In this document: piece after piece, positions 9,044 to 18,568 of the stretch | Layout of the letters: every line of letters starts with the position of its first letter | Position numbering within the stretch: the stretch's first letter is position 1 | DNA from: Ketobacter sp. | GTDB taxonomy: Bacteria; Pseudomonadota; Gammaproteobacteria; Pseudomonadales; Ketobacteraceae | Direction: 5' to 3' | DNA: 64,000 bases | Assembly (NCBI RefSeq): GCF_003671495.1 | Contig: NZ_RCHN01000023.1 | Coordinates: 187,296 to 251,295, forward strand | Program-made: the position numbers and the translations under genes | Notes under the pieces: generated by a model | Database searches by the model: none | The model's input: only the letters and a program-made list of their open reading frames with translations | What the model was told of the DNA's origin: nothing

Positions 9044-9886
9044 TTAATTGGGGGAGGTGGAGCGCAGCAGGGATTGTTCCGCCAAAGCATCGGCCAGGGT
9101 GTCCGGCAGTGCCACTTCCATGGCGATGGGGCGGTGGTCGGAGTAATCGTAGTCCAGCACCTTGACGTGATTGATCTTGAGGCTGGGGGAAACCAGGATG
9201 TGGTCGATGTTGCGGGTGGGGTTCCAGCTGGGGTAGGTATGGTGGTCGCCGCTCACCTGTTTGAGGTGGGTATCCCGCAGCGGGGTGTCGATGATCTGCT
9301 CGCTGCGGCAGTTCATATCCCCCATCACCACCACGTGTTCATAATGCTCGATCAGCTCCCGCACATAATCCAGTTGCCGGAACCGGGCCCGCTCACTGAG
9401 GGCCAGATGCAATCCCACCAGCACCAGGGTGTGCTTGTCGTTGCCGTATTTGGCGACGATGGCGCCCCGGCCTTTCAGCCCCGGCAGTTTGTGATCTTCG
9501 ATCTCATAGGGCACAAAGCGCGACAGCACGCCGTTGCTGAACTGGCCCAGGCGGCCGAAGTTGCGGTTCAGCTGCTGGTACCAGTATTCGAAACGGCCCA
9601 GCTCCGCCAGATAGGCAACCTGGTTCACAAAGCCGCTGCGCAGGCTGCCACCGTCCACTTCCTGCAGGCACACCAGGTCATAGTGGGCCAACACATGACC
9701 GATGCGATCCAGCCGCTGCAGTCCGCGCCAGTCCGGCAACACATGACGCCAGCTGCGGGTCACATAATGGTGGAATTGGCTGGTACCGATGGCGGCCTGG
9801 ATGTTGTAGCTCAGCAGACGCAACACACTGGGTTGTTCTGTGGATTGGAAGCCGGTCTGGTTATGGGTGCTGATGTCGAAGTTCAC
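9044..9886 (-). CDS. Endonuclease/exonuclease/phosphatase family protein
   Basis: 280 residues with the DNase I/EEP fold markers in order: SYNIQ near residue 26, CLQEVDGG (metal-binding Glu), MGDMNCR (Asp-Asn pair), NIDHILVS and YSDHRPI (catalytic Asp-His). The fold covers Mg2+-dependent nucleases and phosphodiesterases, so the substrate cannot be named. No signal peptide is visible. The start is a GTG at 9886 with a weak GAG upstream; no ATG is available before the first motif. It sits between the diguanylate cyclase and dsbA genes, as does PA5488 in Pseudomonas, so it belongs to a conserved neighbourhood of unknown common purpose. Confidence 0.85.
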   Translation of the reverse strand: MNFDISTHNQTGFQSTEQPSVLRLLSYNIQAAIGTSQFHHYVTRSWRHVLPDWRGLQRLDRIGHVLAHYDLVCLQEVDGGSLRSGFVNQVAYLAELGRFEYWYQQLNRNFGRLGQFSNGVLSRFVPYEIEDHKLPGLKGRGAIVAKYGNDKHTLVLVGLHLALSERARFRQLDYVRELIEHYEHVVVMGDMNCRSEQIIDTPLRDTHLKQVSGDHHTYPSWNPTRNIDHILVSPSLKINHVKVLDYDYSDHRPIAMEVALPDTLADALAEQSLLRSTSPN

Positions 9887-10006
9887 GCGGTCTCACTCAA
9901 CGTGCCTGGAATATTTATTGTAGGCGCTAAAGCGTGGCTGTTCTATGAATGGGGTTCGCAAATGCGGAATGATGAGGCGGGAGCAAAATGACTCCCGCCT
10001 GAATGC

Positions 10007-10672
10007 TTATTGGGCAACGGCTACTTTGGATGCAGCCCGCTCCTTGTCCACCAGGAAGTTCACCACCTGCAGCAGGTCAGCGAAAGTCTTACCGGTCTGG
10101 GATTTGACCACGTATTTGCCATTCACCACCAGGGCGGGGACGCCCCGCAGGCGATAGGTCTTGGCCAGGGCGGTGGCCTGGCGCACTTTCACCCGCACGC
10201 TGAAAGAGTTGTAGAGCTTGTTGAAGTCATCCTCTGTGACGCCGTAGCCTTTGAAAAAGCCGGCCAGTTCAGCCTGGGTGTACAGGTTTTGCTTTTTCAC
10301 GTGAATGGCACTGAACAGGTCCGGCTTGATCTGTTCCAGCTTGCCCAGGGCCTCCGCCACATAATAGGCATGAGCCAGGGGTTCCCAATCCTTGCGCATG
10401 GCCGCGGGGGTCATCACAAAATTCACATCGTCCGCCAGGGTGGGTTTCCATTCGGCGGTATAGCTTTCCAGGCTGAAGCAGTGGGGGCAACTGAAGGAGA
10501 AGAACTCACGCACCTCGATTTTGCCGGGGACCTCTACCTTGCCGGGTTGCTGGATCAATTCGTAATCCACGCCTTCGCGGTAGGTTTCCGCCTGGAGCAG
10601 GGTGCTAAAAAGGGAGGCGAACAGGGCCAGGGTGGCCACCAGTGTGGTTCTGAGGGAAAGTGCGTTGTTCAT
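10007..10672 (-). CDS. dsbA: Periplasmic thiol:disulfide interchange protein DsbA
   Basis: 221-residue exported oxidoreductase that introduces disulfides into periplasmic proteins. It has an N-terminal signal peptide (hydrophobic run about 8-25, likely cleavage after LLQA), the thioredoxin-fold redox centre C62-P-H-C65 with the usual DsbA dipeptide Pro-His, and the cis-proline loop RGVPAL near residue 178. Length and helical insertion agree with DsbA. It follows the two cytochrome c genes on the same strand, separated from cytochrome c4 by a strong terminator, so it probably has its own promoter. Its client proteins may include the cysteine-containing secreted proteins of this window. Confidence 0.93.
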   Translation of the reverse strand: MNNALSLRTTLVATLALFASLFSTLLQAETYREGVDYELIQQPGKVEVPGKIEVREFFSFSCPHCFSLESYTAEWKPTLADDVNFVMTPAAMRKDWEPLAHAYYVAEALGKLEQIKPDLFSAIHVKKQNLYTQAELAGFFKGYGVTEDDFNKLYNSFSVRVKVRQATALAKTYRLRGVPALVVNGKYVVKSQTGKTFADLLQVVNFLVDKERAASKVAVAQ

Positions 10673-10804
10673 AAGCGTCCTGAATTCCTGAATCGTTGTT
10701 CCTAGCCGTCTTGGTATGACTGTATTGTCTGACTGTTTTCAGGCTAGCGGGTTCCACCTGAATGGAAACTGAACCCAATCATAGCGATAAGTGCCCGGTC
10801 ATGC

Positions 10805-10836
10805 ATAAAAAACCCCGGAACAGGCCGGGGTTTTTG
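10805..10836 (-). terminator. Rho-independent terminator after cytochrome c4
   Basis: An 8-bp GC-rich stem (AACCCCGG at 10811-10818 with CCGGGGTT at 10825-10832) is flanked by A-tracts and T-tracts on both sides, so it should work in both directions. It lies just past the stop of the cytochrome c4 gene when read on the minus strand and ahead of dsbA. Confidence 0.85.
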
Positions 10837-10860
10837 GGGTGCCATCGCCGTGCAGCGGGC

Positions 10861-11496
10861 TCAGTACATACCGTTGATGTAGCTGGCCAGTGCCTTGATG
10901 TCGTCGTCGCTGAGGCGGGCCGCAGTGGCACGCATCATTTTGCCTTCACCGTCATTGTCGCGGCGCTTGCCATCGTGATCTTCACGGCCGGCGGCACGGA
11001 AGGCTTTCAACTGGGCTTCCAGATAGGCGCTGTGTTGACCGGCCAGGGCAGGGAAACCGGCTTCCGGCATACCTTTCCCGGTGGCGCCATGGCAACCGGC
11101 ACAGGCGGTTACCCCGTTGTCGGCATCGCCGCCACGGAACAGTTGCTGGCCGCGCTCAACCAGTGCCGGATCGGCGGCACCCTTGGACGGTGTTTGGGCA
11201 GCAAAGTAGGCGGCCAGGTCGGCCATATCCTGATCAGACAGGCCCGGCACAATACCGGCCATCTCCGGCACGGAACGGGCGCCGCTCTTCATGTCCTGCA
11301 GCTGTTTCACGGTGTACGCTGTGCCCTGGCCCGCCAGCTTGGGGAAGTTGGGGATGGCACTGTTGCCGTCAGCGCCATGACAGGCGGCACAGACTGCGGA
11401 TTTGTTTTTGCCGGCTTCGGCGTCGCCAGCGGCGGTGGTGATGCCTGCGCTCGCCATCAGCGCAGCAGCGACCAGCACGTTTGCTACCAATTTCAT
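10861..11496 (-). CDS. Dihaem cytochrome c4
   Basis: 211-residue periplasmic dihaem cytochrome. A signal peptide (to about residue 22, ending TTAA-type) is followed by two class I cytochrome c domains, each with a CxxCH haem site: CAACH at 36-40 and CAGCH near 135-139. Methionine axial ligands are provided by the later Met residues of each half. Cytochrome c4 passes electrons to cbb3- or aa3-type oxidases and is commonly inner-membrane associated. The ATG at 11496 has AGGACG upstream. The next cytochrome gene upstream lies 47 bases away, and the pair matches the cc4/cytochrome order next to engB in Pseudomonas. Confidence 0.92.
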   Translation of the reverse strand: MKLVANVLVAAALMASAGITTAAGDAEAGKNKSAVCAACHGADGNSAIPNFPKLAGQGTAYTVKQLQDMKSGARSVPEMAGIVPGLSDQDMADLAAYFAAQTPSKGAADPALVERGQQLFRGGDADNGVTACAGCHGATGKGMPEAGFPALAGQHSAYLEAQLKAFRAAGREDHDGKRRDNDGEGKMMRATAARLSDDDIKALASYINGMY

Positions 11497-11543
11497 ATTT
11501 TCGTCCTAATTTAATGCTTGAAAATCAGAGTGTTGTGCCGACG

Positions 11544-11840
11544 TTACTTCGACATGAATTCAATGATGGATTTCAGTTCGTCATCGCTGCAGTCGCTGCA
11601 CAGACCCATGGGGGGCATGGCGTTCTTGCCTTTCTTGGCGCTGGTTACCAGGCCGTCAATGCCACCAGCGGCTTCGATGCGGGCGGCCCAGGCAGCTTTA
11701 TCACCGGATTTGGGGGCACCAGCGGCTCCCGTGCCGTGGCAGGCCATGCAGAAGGTGTTGTACTTGGCGGGTGCTTCCGCCTGCGCATTAAAAGACAGGC
11801 CCAGCGCGATCATTGCAGAAGCGAGCATCAGTTTTTTCAT
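11544..11840 (-). CDS. Small monohaem cytochrome c5-type protein
   Basis: 98-residue secreted cytochrome. The signal peptide is MKKLMLASAMIALGLSFNAQA; the haem site CMACH follows at about residues 33-37, and the C-terminal half has the paired cysteines of CSDCSDDE that cytochrome c5 proteins use for a structural disulfide. The ATG at 11840 is preferred over longer frames because it begins directly at the signal peptide. Paired with cytochrome c4 downstream, it likely serves as a soluble electron carrier to terminal oxidases. Confidence 0.88.
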   Translation of the reverse strand: MKKLMLASAMIALGLSFNAQAEAPAKYNTFCMACHGTGAAGAPKSGDKAAWAARIEAAGGIDGLVTSAKKGKNAMPPMGLCSDCSDDELKSIIEFMSK

Positions 11841-12028
11841 GAACGAACCCCTTATATACCCTTGATTTGGCAAGGTTTCCGCGCAAACGGAACCCCTCTC
11901 TCTTCGCCGTGTGTGCAAAAAATTGGGTGGATTATATAACAAAGTCCGGCTAAGGGGTAATGTCCTTTACAGCCCTGGGGAATATTGGAGAAAATGCCGC
12001 CATCATCTTCAAGCCCCCGGAAATCGCC

Positions 12029-12649
12029 ATGAGTAACCCCCAGGACCCATTCACCATCCTCCTGCGTCAGACCCAGTTTGAGATCAGCGCCGCCACCCTG
12101 CCACAGTGCCCGCCGGAAGCTGGCGTCGAAATCGCCTTTGCCGGCCGCTCCAACTCAGGCAAATCCAGTGCCCTGAATACCCTGGTGGACCACTCCGGGC
12201 TGGCGCGGACCAGTAAAACCCCGGGCCGCACGCAGCTGATCAACTTTTTTAGCCTGAACGAGCAGTGGAAGCTGGTGGACCTGCCGGGCTATGGCTATGC
12301 CAAGGTGCCCGAAAAGCTGAAGCAGGAATGGCAGGCCAACATGGGGGAATACCTGGAGAAGCGCGAGTGCCTGGCCGGTTTGTTTTTGGTTATGGATGTG
12401 CGTCACCCGCTCAAGGAGTTTGACCTGATGATGTTGGACTGGGCCCGGCACTACGAGATGCCGGTGCACATTCTGCTCAGCAAGAGCGACAAGCTGAAAC
12501 GGGGCCCCGCCAATAACGCGTTGTTTGCTGTGAAAAAAGCGGTCAAGGAATACGGTGACCGGGTGAGCGTGCAGTTGTTTTCATCGCTGAACAAAAGTGG
12601 CGTGGAACAGGCGCGGGCGGTATTGGCGAACTGGTTCGGGTTTGAATAG
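12029..12649 (+). CDS. engB: Ribosome biogenesis GTP-binding protein EngB/YihA
   Basis: 206-residue TRAFAC-class GTPase needed for late 50S subunit assembly. The G1 loop GRSNSGKSS (about 40-48), the G3 motif DLPGYG (about 86-91) and the G4 motif SKSDK (about 151-155) are all present, as is the SLN-type G5 region. The ATG at 12029 is chosen because the longer frame to 11960 adds a non-conserved leader; family members start a short distance before the G1 loop. It is divergent from the cytochrome operon and convergent with the sRNA/polA transcript, the same context as yihA in Escherichia coli and Pseudomonas. Confidence 0.95.
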   Translation: MSNPQDPFTILLRQTQFEISAATLPQCPPEAGVEIAFAGRSNSGKSSALNTLVDHSGLARTSKTPGRTQLINFFSLNEQWKLVDLPGYGYAKVPEKLKQEWQANMGEYLEKRECLAGLFLVMDVRHPLKEFDLMMLDWARHYEMPVHILLSKSDKLKRGPANNALFAVKKAVKEYGDRVSVQLFSSLNKSGVEQARAVLANWFGFE

Positions 12650-12654
12650 GAGTA

Positions 12655-12693
12655 GAAAAAAAAGAGCCGGTAGCCTTGGGGCAAGCTACCGGC
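12655..12693 (-). terminator. Strong rho-independent terminator of the candidate sRNA
   Basis: Read on the minus strand, a perfect 9-bp stem (GCCGGTAGC / GCTACCGGC, at 12685-12693 and 12666-12674) with a 10-base loop runs into CT followed by eight T residues. An overlapping outer repeat (AAGAGCCGG 12662-12670 with CCGGCTCTT 12701-12709) gives an alternative pairing. Since engB ends at 12649 on the other strand, transcripts from the right stop here. Confidence 0.85.
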
Positions 12694-12770
12694 CTAGGGT
12701 CCGGCTCTTGGGGGAAAGCCGGTTTGCTGTAGCCGATTTTACTCGGCTGGGGATTGCTGCCTTAGCTTCA
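12655..12770 (-). ncRNA. Candidate small RNA at the ersA/spf position between polA and engB
   Basis: The polA-engB gap contains a complete small transcription unit on the minus strand. It has a promoter-like element at 12776-12803, a predicted RNA of about 110-115 nt, an internal 6-bp hairpin (AGCCGA 12731-12736 with TCGGCT 12743-12748), unpaired A/U-rich stretches, and a strong terminator ending near 12655. Pseudomonas ErsA and enterobacterial Spot 42 are encoded at exactly this locus, and ErsA is driven by the envelope-stress sigma factor AlgU/sigma-22 and regulates algC. No protein frame of note lies here. The identity as an ErsA homologue is inferred from place, size, promoter type and terminator, not from alignment. 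Confidence 0.65.
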
Positions 12771-12775
12771 TGTAT

Positions 12776-12803
12776 TAAGACGATGATGGTCGGGAAAAGT
12801 TTC
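12776..12803 (-). promoter_or_regulatory. Sigma-E/AlgU-type promoter for the sRNA candidate
   Basis: On the minus strand GAAACTT (12803-12797) is separated by 16 bases from TCTTA (12780-12776). This is one mismatch in each half from the extracytoplasmic-stress consensus GGAACTT / TCTGA with accepted spacing. Expected transcription start is about 12768-12770. Confidence 0.5.
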
Positions 12804-12836
12804 ACTGAATTCGAAAAATTTTTTTCGGTTTCAGTG
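12803..12836. repeat. Interrupted palindrome abutting the sRNA promoter
   Basis: CACTGAA (12803-12809) pairs with TTCAGTG (12830-12836), and inside it CGAAAAA (12812-12818) pairs with TTTTTCG (12821-12827). The left arm overlaps the -35 element of the sRNA promoter by one base. It could be an operator, or a leftover stem from the polA 3' region; there is no T-run directly after it on the minus strand. Confidence 0.6.
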
Positions 12837-12930
12837 TCCGACCGGGCCAGGGCACCAATCCGCGTTTATTATGGTTATTATTTGGGCCCATCAGGGAATC
12901 TCAAGTGGGCATTGGGGTGACCCACCTAAG

Positions 12931-15645
12931 CTAATGAGCTTGATCCCAATTATCGCCCACCCCGACCTCCACTAGCAAGGGAACTTTCAAATCCGCCGCG
13001 CCCTCCATCAGGAGCGTTACTTCTTTTGTGATGCAATCCAATTCCTGGTCCGGGACTTCGAACACTAATTCATCATGCACCTGCATAATCATGCGGGTTT
13101 CCAGCTGATTTTTAACCAGCCACCCATCCACGGCGATCATGGCGCGTTTGATGATGTCTGCGGCGGTTCCCTGCATGGGGGCGTTGATGGCGGTGCGTTC
13201 CGCCGCTTGGCGACGGGGCACATTGCGGGAATTAATTTCCGGCAGATGCAGGCGGCGTCCAAACAAGGTTTCCACATAGCCCTGGTGCGCGGCCTGTTCA
13301 CGAATGCGTTCCATGTAATCGTGCACACCGGGATAACGTTGAAAGTAGGTGTCGATGTAGTCCTGGGCTTCCTTGCGGCCGATGCCCAATTGCTTGGCCA
13401 GGCCGAAGGCGGACATGCCGTAAATCAATCCAAAGTTGACCGCTTTGGCGTTGCGTCGCATGTCGCTGGTGACGTCTTCCAATGTTACGCCCATGACTTC
13501 TGCGGCAGTGGCTTTGTGAATATCCAATCCCTGATTAAACGCGTCCAGCAAACTTTGATCGCCAGACAAATGGGCCATGATGCGCAGTTCGATTTGCGAG
13601 TAGTCCGCCGCCAGTAACTTGCAACCGGGTCGGGCGATAAACGCCTGCCGAATTTTACGGCCTTCGTCGTTGCGGATGGGGATGTTCTGCAAATTGGGAT
13701 CAGAAGAGGACAGGCGACCGGTGGCGGCCACGGCCTGATGGTAAGAGGTGTGAATGCGGCCGGTGTTGGAATCGATCAACTCTGGCAGTTTGTCGGTGTA
13801 GGTGGATTTCAGTTTGCTGAGGCCGCGATATTCCATCAGCACTTTGGGCAGTTCGTAATCCAGCGCCAGTTCCTGCAGTACCGGCTCGGCGGTGGACGGC
13901 GCGCCTTTGGGGGTTTTCTGCAGAACCGGCAGCCCCAGCTTTTCAAACAGGATTTCCCCCAACTGTTTTGGGGAGCCCAGGTTGAAGGGCTCGCCGGCAA
14001 TGTCGTGGGCTTCTTTTTCCAGTTCCAACATGCGCTTGGCCAGTTGCTGACTGTGCAGGCGCAGCATGTCTGCATTCACCAGGGCGCCGGTACGCTCGAT
14101 TTTGGACAGCACCGGCAGCAGGGGCATTTCAATGTCTTCGAACACCTGACGTAAGCTGGTTTCCGGTTCCAGTTGCGGCCACAATGCCTGATGCAGCCGC
14201 AGGGTGATGTCAGCGTCTTCGGCTGCGTAATCGCTGGCCTGCGCCAGATCAATCTGATTGAAGGTGAGTTGTTTGGCACCCTTGCCGGCAATGTCTTCGA
14301 AGGCAATGTTTTTATGGCCCAGATATTTCAGGGCCAGGCTGTCCATGTCATGCCGCGAGGCGGTGGAATTCAGCACATAGGATTCCAGCATGGTATCGAA
14401 GCCAATCCCGTTGAGCTCGATGTCGTAGCGCGCCAGTACGCTTTTGTCGTACTTGAGGTTCTGGCCGATTTTTTTGGGCGTCTCGGCTGCCAGCAGCGGT
14501 TGCAATTGCTGCAGCACCCAGGCGCGCTCCAGCTGATCCGGCGCCCCGGGGTAATCGTGGGCTACCGGCACATAGGCGGCCTTGCCCGGCTCAATACTGA
14601 AAGACAATCCCACCAGTTCTGCCTGCATGTAATTGAGGCTGGTGGTTTCGGTGTCGAAGGCAAAGACGTCGCATTGTTGCAGTTGCTCCAGCCACGCAGC
14701 GAAGGCTTCCTGTGTGGTGATGCATTGGTACTGGGTTTCGGTAATGGGTGTGTTGCTGTCGTGGGCGTCTGTTGCGCCCTCGGCGTCGGTCAGCTCGGCA
14801 ATCCAGCCTTTGAACTCCAGATCCTTGTACAGTTCCAGCAGCTGGGCGTTGTCCGGTTCCTGAATTTTCAGGTCGGTGGGTTGTTGCTCCAGTGCCACAT
14901 CCAGTTTGATGGTGGCCAGTTGTTTGGAAAGCGGAATCTGGTCCAGGGCTGCGCGCAGGTTTTCGCCGATCTTGCCTTTGATCTGGTCGGCGTTTGCCAT
15001 CAGGTTATCCAGTGAACCGAATTCCGTGAGCCATTTGACGGCGGTTTTCGGGCCGCACTTGGGCACGCCGGGAATGTTGTCGACGCTGTCGCCCACCAGG
15101 GTCAGGTAATCAATGATGCGCTCCGGCGGAATACCGAATTTTTCAATGACACCGTCACGGTCCATCTTCGAGTCGTTCATGGTGTTGATCAGGGTAACGT
15201 GATCGCTGACCAGTTGAGCCATGTCCTTGTCGCCGGTGGAGACGATGGTGTCGATCCCGTTTTGGGTGGCGATGTCGCACAGGGTGCCGATCACGTCATC
15301 GGCTTCCACCCCGTCGATGATCAGCAGGGGCAGCCCCATGGCGCGAATGGCGCTGTGCAGGGGTTCGATCTGGGAACGCAGGTCATCGGGCATGGGCGGA
15401 CGATGGGCTTTGTATTCCGGATACAGGTCGTCGCGGAAGGTCTTGCCCTTGGCATCAAAAATCACCGCCATGTATTCCGGCTCGTAATCCTTGCGCAGGC
15501 GGATCAGCATGTTGAGTACGCCCTTGATGGCGCCGGTGGGTTGGCCTTTGGAGGTCACCAGTGGTGGCAGGGCATGAAAGGCGCGATACAGGTAGGAGGA
15601 TCCGTCGACAAGGACCAGGGGCTTGTTGGAAGATATGGCGTTCAC
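12931..15645 (-). CDS. polA: DNA polymerase I
   Basis: 904-residue repair and Okazaki-fragment polymerase, close to the 928 of E. coli. Domain order is the 5'-3' nuclease (about 1-290), the 3'-5' proofreading exonuclease (about 310-500, with the DxE pair in [10 protein letters not shown], so proofreading is kept), and the family A polymerase (about 510-904). Motif A is DYSQIELR, motif B the helix [14 protein letters not shown], and motif [11 protein letters not shown]. The likely start is the GTG at 15645, 6 bases past the stop of ridA, so polA may be read from the gmk-rpoZ-spoT-ridA transcript, an arrangement unlike Pseudomonas. Confidence 0.96.
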   Translation of the reverse strand: MNAISSNKPLVLVDGSSYLYRAFHALPPLVTSKGQPTGAIKGVLNMLIRLRKDYEPEYMAVIFDAKGKTFRDDLYPEYKAHRPPMPDDLRSQIEPLHSAIRAMGLPLLIIDGVEADDVIGTLCDIATQNGIDTIVSTGDKDMAQLVSDHVTLINTMNDSKMDRDGVIEKFGIPPERIIDYLTLVGDSVDNIPGVPKCGPKTAVKWLTEFGSLDNLMANADQIKGKIGENLRAALDQIPLSKQLATIKLDVALEQQPTDLKIQEPDNAQLLELYKDLEFKGWIAELTDAEGATDAHDSNTPITETQYQCITTQEAFAAWLEQLQQCDVFAFDTETTSLNYMQAELVGLSFSIEPGKAAYVPVAHDYPGAPDQLERAWVLQQLQPLLAAETPKKIGQNLKYDKSVLARYDIELNGIGFDTMLESYVLNSTASRHDMDSLALKYLGHKNIAFEDIAGKGAKQLTFNQIDLAQASDYAAEDADITLRLHQALWPQLEPETSLRQVFEDIEMPLLPVLSKIERTGALVNADMLRLHSQQLAKRMLELEKEAHDIAGEPFNLGSPKQLGEILFEKLGLPVLQKTPKGAPSTAEPVLQELALDYELPKVLMEYRGLSKLKSTYTDKLPELIDSNTGRIHTSYHQAVAATGRLSSSDPNLQNIPIRNDEGRKIRQAFIARPGCKLLAADYSQIELRIMAHLSGDQSLLDAFNQGLDIHKATAAEVMGVTLEDVTSDMRRNAKAVNFGLIYGMSAFGLAKQLGIGRKEAQDYIDTYFQRYPGVHDYMERIREQAAHQGYVETLFGRRLHLPEINSRNVPRRQAAERTAINAPMQGTAADIIKRAMIAVDGWLVKNQLETRMIMQVHDELVFEVPDQELDCITKEVTLLMEGAADLKVPLLVEVGVGDNWDQAH

Positions 15646-15651
15646 GTTGAA

Positions 15652-16035
15652 TTACAGCTCCATTACCCCATCCATTTCCACTGGCGCGCCCTTGGGTAAG
15701 GATGCCACCGCCAGTGCCGCGCGGGCCGGATAGGGCTGCTCAAAGTAACGGGCCATCACTTCGTTGACCAAGGCAAAATGGCTCAGGTCAATCAGGAAGA
15801 TATTCAATTTGGCGATGTCCTGCATGGTGCCGCCGGCGGCTTCACACACCGCTTTCAGATTCTCGAACACGCGCACGATGCTGGCTTCCATATCACCGTC
15901 CACCAGGGTCATGGTGGCGGGGTCCAATGGGATCTGGCCCGACAGGTAAACGGTGCTGCCGCACTTCACTGCCTGGGAGTATGTGCCGATGGCCTGGGGG
16001 GCTTTGTCGGTGGAAATGATTTCGCGCTTGCTCAT
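15652..16035 (-). CDS. ridA: RidA family reactive-imine deaminase
   Basis: 127-residue member of the YjgF/YER057c/UK114 family, which hydrolyses reactive enamines and imines released by PLP enzymes such as threonine dehydratase. The conserved C-terminal segment [21 protein letters not shown] contains the arginine (about residue 104) that binds the substrate carboxylate and the terminal Glu. The trimeric fold length is standard. It has GGAG before its ATG, and it follows spoT by 19 bases and precedes polA by 6, as the fourth gene of the gmk operon; the spoT-ridA pairing is normal for Pseudomonas. Confidence 0.93.
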   Translation of the reverse strand: MSKREIISTDKAPQAIGTYSQAVKCGSTVYLSGQIPLDPATMTLVDGDMEASIVRVFENLKAVCEAAGGTMQDIAKLNIFLIDLSHFALVNEVMARYFEQPYPARAALAVASLPKGAPVEMDGVMEL

Positions 16036-16054
16036 GGTTGGTCTCCAGAATAAA

Positions 16055-18172
16055 TCAGTTGCGCACCCGCACGATGCGATGCACGGCTTTCAGCGTACGC
16101 ATGCGGCGAATGGTTTTGGCCAGATGCTGCCGGTCGCGAATGGAAATGCGCAGACTCACCACTGACAGGTGGGCATCTTTTTCTTTTATGTTGATGGTTT
16201 CGATGTTGGCGTCAGCTTGGGAGATGAGGGAGGCCAGGCTGGCCAGGGCGCCGCGTTCGTTTTCCATCTGCACCCGCAGGTCCACGGCGTATTCCCCTTC
16301 AAAATCCTTGGCCCATTCCACCGACAGGCATTTCTCCGGATTCTCTTTCAGTTCCGAGGCGATGTTCTTGCAGTTATCCCGGTGAATTACCATGCCGCGA
16401 CCGGAGCTTAAGTGACCCATAACCGAATCGCCGGGAATGGGGCGACAGCATTTGGCCAGTGCGATCACCATGCCTTCGGTGCCGCGGATCACCAGCGGTT
16501 TGGGCTTGCTGACGCCCCCGGCGTCGTTGGTTTCGCCTTCGTGGGGCAGCATGCGGCGGGCGGCGATCTGCGCCATCTGGTTGCCCAGGCCGATGTCCTC
16601 CAGCAGGTCGTCCAGGGTTTTGAAGCCGGCTTCCGCCAGCGCGGTGGTGATGCGTTCCTCGGAAATGGCCTCCAGGGCCAGGTCGAAGCTGGACAACGCT
16701 TTGTCCAACAGGCGGCGACCCAGGGCCACGGATTCGGAGCGGCGCTGATTCTTCAGGAAATGGCGGATGTTGGCGCGGGCCTTGGCGGTGGTGACGAAGC
16801 TGAGCCAGGCCGGATTGGGGCAGGCCCCCGGCGCGGTGATGATCTTGATGGTCTGGCCGCTCTGGATCGGTGTGGACAGGGGCACCAGGCGGTGGTCGAG
16901 GCGCGCCGCCACGCAGCTGTTGCCCACATCGGTATGCACGGCATAGGCGAAGTCCACTGGAGTGGCGCCGGTGGGCAGTTCCAGAATGTCCCCTTTGGGG
17001 GTGAACACATAGACTTCGTCGGGGAACAGGTCGATCTTCACAGTTTCCAGGAAGTCTTGGGAATTACCGGCCCGTTGCTGCATTTCCAGCAGGCCTTTCA
17101 ACCATTCCTTGGCCCGGTTCTGGGCGCCGCCGGCGGGGTCCGGATCGGACTTGTACAGCCAGTGGGCGGCAATCCCGTTGTTGGCCATGGCGTCCATTTC
17201 CTCGGTACGGATCTGGATTTCGATGGGCACCCCGTTCATGCCGATGAGGGTGGTGTGCAGGGATTGGTAGCCGTTGGCTTTGGGAATGGCGATGTAATCT
17301 TTAAAGCGGCCGGGAATGGGTTTGTACAGGTTGTGGATGGCGCCCAGTACCCGATAGCACATGTCGACGGAGTCCACGATGATGCGGAAGCCGTACACGT
17401 CCATGATTTCATTGAACGGTTTGCGCTGGGTTTTCATCTTGCTGTAGATGCTGTACAGGTGCTTTTCCCGGCCGATTACGCGGCCGCTCAGGCCGTCCCG
17501 TGCCAGGCGATTGTCGATGGATTCCTGGATGCGGGACACCATGTCCTTGCGATGACCGCGGGAGGTCTTGGTGGCTTTTTTGATGCGGGCCGCCCGCATG
17601 GGGTACATGTGGGTGAAACTGAGATCTTCCAGTTCCACCCGGATGTTGTTCATACCCAGCCGGTTGGCGATGGGGGCGTAGATTTCCAGGGTTTCCAGCG
17701 CAATGCGACGGCGCTTGGTGGGGTGCAGAACCCCCAGGGTGCGCATGTTGTGGAGACGGTCTGCCAGTTTCACCAGGATGACCCGGATGTCCTTGGTCAT
17801 GGCCAAGACCATTTTACGGAAGTTTTCCGCCTGGGCCTCCGCCTTGGATTCAAACTTGATGGCGCCGATCTTGGAGACACCGTCCACCAGGTCCGCCACC
17901 ACTTCGCCGAAGGCGTTGGTGACATCGTCTTTGGAAACGTGGGTATCTTCGATGACGTCGTGGAGCAGGGCGGCTTCCACGCTCTGGGCATCCATGTGCA
18001 TGTCTGCCAGGATCTTGCCGACGGCGAGGGGGTGGACAATGTAGGGGTCGCCGCTGCGCCGGTACTGGCCTTCGTGAGCCTGTTCGGCAAAATAATAGGC
18101 GCGCTCGATATCTGCCCGCTGCTCAACGGGCAGGTAGTCCAGCTTTTCTATAAGTGTTTCAACGGTTTGCAA
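16055..18172 (-). CDS. spoT: Bifunctional (p)ppGpp synthetase/hydrolase SpoT
   Basis: 705-residue stringent-response enzyme. The N-terminal HD hydrolase has HPLAVGKIL and [10 protein letters not shown] (about 45-80), followed by the synthetase domain (about 230-340, with YRVLGAIHN and [13 protein letters not shown]), the TGS domain (about 385-450) and a C-terminal ACT domain (about 630-700). The hydrolase HD motif is intact, so ppGpp degradation is expected. The start is TTG at 18172 with an unusually strong GAGGAGGG ribosome site 9 bases upstream; no ATG precedes the conserved MQTVETL region. It lies between rpoZ and ridA as in Pseudomonas and enterobacteria. Confidence 0.95.
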   Translation of the reverse strand: MQTVETLIEKLDYLPVEQRADIERAYYFAEQAHEGQYRRSGDPYIVHPLAVGKILADMHMDAQSVEAALLHDVIEDTHVSKDDVTNAFGEVVADLVDGVSKIGAIKFESKAEAQAENFRKMVLAMTKDIRVILVKLADRLHNMRTLGVLHPTKRRRIALETLEIYAPIANRLGMNNIRVELEDLSFTHMYPMRAARIKKATKTSRGHRKDMVSRIQESIDNRLARDGLSGRVIGREKHLYSIYSKMKTQRKPFNEIMDVYGFRIIVDSVDMCYRVLGAIHNLYKPIPGRFKDYIAIPKANGYQSLHTTLIGMNGVPIEIQIRTEEMDAMANNGIAAHWLYKSDPDPAGGAQNRAKEWLKGLLEMQQRAGNSQDFLETVKIDLFPDEVYVFTPKGDILELPTGATPVDFAYAVHTDVGNSCVAARLDHRLVPLSTPIQSGQTIKIITAPGACPNPAWLSFVTTAKARANIRHFLKNQRRSESVALGRRLLDKALSSFDLALEAISEERITTALAEAGFKTLDDLLEDIGLGNQMAQIAARRMLPHEGETNDAGGVSKPKPLVIRGTEGMVIALAKCCRPIPGDSVMGHLSSGRGMVIHRDNCKNIASELKENPEKCLSVEWAKDFEGEYAVDLRVQMENERGALASLASLISQADANIETINIKEKDAHLSVVSLRISIRDRQHLAKTIRRMRTLKAVHRIVRVRN

Positions 18173-18245
18173 CTGCTCAATCCCTCCTCAGAGGATTTAG
18201 TGTAATGGGATTGAGCGGTAATGAGAACAGCAGATTGAAAGTGAA

Positions 18246-18515
18246 TTAATCTTCCAGGCCGGGGTTGTTGAAGGCACTGTGGAAAGTGCTCTCACGGAAC
18301 TGTTTGGGCTCCGGTTTGCGGGTCAGGATGGATTGATCCACGTAGCCTTCGGCGATTTCACGCAGGGCCACTACGGTGGGTTTGTCGTTTTCCCACTCTA
18401 CATAGGGATCTTTGCCGCCGGTGGCGATCTGGCGGGCGCGCTTGCTCGCAACCAGTACCAGAGAGAATCGGTTGTCTACTTTCGTCAGGCAGTCTTCAAC
18501 GGTCACGCGTGCCAT
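18246..18515 (-). CDS. rpoZ: RNA polymerase omega subunit
   Basis: 89-residue omega subunit, which helps assemble the beta-prime subunit and forms part of the ppGpp site. The N-terminus [10 protein letters not shown] and the segment [16 protein letters not shown] are diagnostic; the C-terminal tail is longer and variable as in Pseudomonas. The ATG is well placed and the gene sits between gmk (53 bases upstream) and spoT (73 bases downstream), the classical gmk-rpoZ-spoT operon. Confidence 0.95.
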   Translation of the reverse strand: MARVTVEDCLTKVDNRFSLVLVASKRARQIATGGKDPYVEWENDKPTVVALREIAEGYVDQSILTRKPEPKQFRESTFHSAFNNPGLED

Positions 18516-18568
18516 GTTTTACCTCAGTGTTTTTTCGGCCAAGCCGGGTATTGTACCGTTTTGTGGGA

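Noticed and set aside
16412..18205. 597-codon open frame on the plus strand opposite spoT
   Set aside because: It mirrors the full length of spoT, has a His/Gly/Val-rich composition with no domain, and lacks a ribosome site; long antisense frames are expected in this GC-rich codon use.
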